Shown here: piece by piece, positions 62,183 to 64,000 of the stretch
Position numbering within the stretch: position 1 is the stretch's first letter
How the letters are laid out: every line of letters starts with the position of its first letter
From: Lactarius indigo
Taxonomy: Eukaryota; Basidiomycota; Agaricomycetes; Russulales; Russulaceae
Length of the DNA stretch: 64,000 nt
Direction: 5' to 3'
NCBI GenBank assembly: GCA_025766275.1
Contig: JAFKAC010000099.1
Span: 140,479 to 204,478 of the forward strand
Position numbers and translations under genes: made by a program
The notes under the pieces: generated by a model
What the model saw: only the letters and a program-made list of their open reading frames with translations
The model's database searches: none
What the model was told of the DNA's origin: nothing

Positions 62183-63030
62183 TCATGCGCCTCGGAAACC
62201 ACCACGACTCCTCTGAATCCTCCGCCACCACGACCACCGCCACGACCACCGCCGAAGCCTCTAAAGCCTCCTCGTCCTCGATCACCTCCAAAGCCCCCTC
62301 GTCCACGGTCACCTCCGAAACCTCCGCGGCCTCCACCCCTGCCTCGAGGAGCTCCACGCCCTCCTGGCGCCCCACGACCCCTCCCTCCCGCACCGCCCCT
62401 GCCGCGGCCTCTTTCTGTGAAGGGAAGACGTTACTCACTGGTGTGTAAGTAATTGGATGCGGATCTATACGTACTCGTGACTCCTGCTCAGATATTAGCG
62501 TACTATTATCGGGACGTAAGGAAACAATGTACCTCCGGCCACTTTTGGTTTAGGTAGAAATCGTTCAATGGGAAGTAATTTGTCCCCCGCAATGTATACC
62601 TTGTCGCCTTTTTTGAAGCTGCCTGCTACCATACCCTCTCCCATTTTCACTGAGAAATACACTTCGTTAATTGGGCCAAGAATTTCGTCAACCTTTCCGA
62701 TGACGGATTTGTTTTGAAGATAGATGGGTGCATTGAAATACGGTACTTTGTCCGGCATGAGTGAGGAACAGAGCATCTCGTCCTCTACCGCGTGGACGAA
62801 CGAGCCCATCTCTAAGCGAGCGTTCCTCCGGTTACTTTCAAGGAAACAAGGGGTCTTGAATACGCACCGAGGACAGAATCAGGGGGACCCATGTCCCGCG
62901 GTGGTCCTCCACCGCGTCCTGATCCCCTTCCTGTGACAAGAAATGGTCGTGCGATCAGATAAAGAATAGTCGAAAGACATAAAGGTGCACCTCCGCCTCG
63001 ACCAAAGCCACCTCGACCTCCCCTATACAT
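62183..63030 (-). CDS. GAR1: H/ACA snoRNP protein Gar1
   Basis: The start is ATG at 63030 (MYRGGRGGFGRGGG). The protein has an N-terminal RGG region, the Gar1 core (GSFVHAVEDEMLCSS, KVPYFNAPIYLQNKS, IGKVDEILGPINEVYFSVK, FLPKPKVAGG) and a long C-terminal RGG region. Introns split the first RGG stretch, the segment before GSFVHAVED, and the codons after KPKVAGG. Gar1 binds dyskerin/Cbf5 in pseudouridylating H/ACA particles. The RGG tail should end at TGA about 62183 if one lost G (F-R-G-G-R-G-G-F-R-G-A) is allowed. As written the frame runs on to 62113. Confidence 0.87.
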
Positions 63031-63243
63031 TTAGAGATTGCAAGCGAGCCTGGCGATTTGGCTAAAAGGGTTTTACTGCAGCGAGAGTCGGTTGCAAGAG
63101 GCCCAGATTTCCTTTTTGGACGACGAGCGGACGCGGTCACGGTCCCGCCGGACGGACTTTAGGGAGGAGGGATCACACTCACGAATGATGGCAAATGTCC
63201 GCCCCGCGTTTCTGAATTCACCATTCCACTTCGGGCTTTACTA
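63031..63243. promoter_or_regulatory. divergent intergenic region, GAR1 and the gene at the right edge
   Basis: About 210 bp between opposite start codons. A purine-rich stretch is present. No specific motif is recognised. Confidence 0.4.
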
Positions 63244-64000
63244 ATGGCAGTCAAGACTAAGAGCTGTGTTTCTGTTGCTATCGAACACCTTCACGAGGGC
63301 GGGAAGAGCGATGACGTGCTTCAAGTCGGGGGCGATCTCTGGAACGCGGTCGCCCAGCCTCCGCAAGCAGTGGACCAATTGCAATTTCTGTGGGTTTGCT
63401 ACAAACACGTACCGATAACGGAAGGAGTGATCCGTCTATTTCTCTGTCTGTGACGTGCTGGGCTGTCCCGGGTAAAGATGTCCAGGTGAGCAGTGCATGG
63501 ACTTCAAGGACGTCGTTCACCTTGCATTCCCAGACGACCACGCTTGGTATCCCTTCAGATTTAGCGAAGCAATACCCTCACATCCTTGGTCCTGGCTCTA
63601 CTTCCCGCCGATCCGGAAAGACGCACACACTCTCCGTGGTTCAGGTCATCCCATTGCAAGAGGTGTTCGTGCAAGCACTCTCTGGCTCCGCATATAGCCG
63701 CGCAAAGTCGGATGTCTCAGCCTTCGAGGACTGGCTGTGTCATGGCCAGAGGATTTTGCGGCAGAATTCGGTCTCCCATGATTCTCAAGATGGCCCTGAT
63801 GGGAGTCCTTCGATATACAAGCTCATCATGACTGAGCCAGTGTTGCAAGGATACGCCCAAAAGTCACAAACGTTGTTTACTCTTCTACCGCCTCCGGAGG
63901 ACCCTCCGGCTATCAACGGGCACAAAATCCAGTCATCTTCTGTTCCAAATGACACTCATATCGAGTTCGACGACGAAGACCTCGAAATCGGCGAGAGTTT
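63244..64000 (+). CDS. unrecognised protein, 5' part, runs off the window
   Basis: It begins at ATG 63244 (MAVKTKSC). It has AIEHLHEGGKSDDVLQVGG, then in shifted frames FKDVVHLAFPDDHAWYPFRF and LALLPADPER, and from about 63660 an open segment with EVFVQALSGSAYSRAKSD, MTEPVLQGYAQKSQTLF and an acidic end EFDDEDLEIGES. I do not recognise the family. Frame jumps suggest either short introns or the same 1-bp indels seen in neighbouring genes. The gene continues past 64000. Coding on the plus strand is supported by codon-like composition and by the divergent layout with GAR1, no more. Confidence 0.45.

Overview
The window is nuclear DNA of a filamentous basidiomycete, probably an Agaricomycete. The evidence is short introns of about 50-65 bp, chromodomain-bearing Ty3/gypsy elements, a Rho4-type GTPase, a Pom1-like DYRK kinase, Gpi1, and tightly packed housekeeping genes. 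No family-level placement is attempted.

Left two-thirds (1-39093): two stacks of nested LTR retrotransposons, named E1-E6 here. Stack 1: E1 is a minus-strand LTR plus gag fragment. E2 (972-16671, TSD GCGTA) sits inside the E1 LTR, and E3 (3424-11312, TSD GACCT) sits inside the E2 protease. Stack 2: E4 (17227-39093, TSD CAAAG) is broken in gag by E5 (18335-32420, TSD CTAGA). E5 is broken in reverse transcriptase by E6 (21588-29391, TSD ATACC). All are chromoviruses (Ty3/gypsy with a chromodomain integrase) and show the Tf1-type self-priming layout: the inferred first 11 nt of the transcript are complementary to an 11-nt primer-binding site next to the LTR. Pol lies in the -1 frame behind a GGRTTTT slippery heptamer. 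In E1-E6 the gag frame opens at GTG-GCN in a strong Kozak context. Leaders are almost wholly free of ATG.

The most unusual content is 3' of the chromodomain. E3, E4 and E6 have a pol extension of about 400 residues that ends in a coiled coil. A related module in E2 is a separate third ORF that has gained four CCHC-like zinc knuckles. E5 lacks it. In E3, E4 and E6 the extension is overprinted by a second +1-frame ORF of about 240-266 codons, whose protein is conserved between families.

Middle (39094-41211, continuous with 16861-17226 before E4 inserted): strongly CpG-depleted old repeat DNA with a LINE-like ORF fragment.

Right third (41212-64000): compact genes. In order: gpi1/PIG-Q (-), rho4 (+), a Zn2Cys6 factor (-), a DYRK/Pom1-like kinase (+), a mitochondrial PDK/BCKDK-type kinase (-), RPT1 (-), VMA1 (+), YJU2/cwc16 (+), a Mis14/NSL1-like kinetochore gene (+), GAR1 (-) and an unrecognised gene (+) running off the end. 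Many of these genes carry 1-bp indels at homopolymers, which look like consensus errors. The transposon ORFs show none. Splice sites and LTR differences were read by eye.
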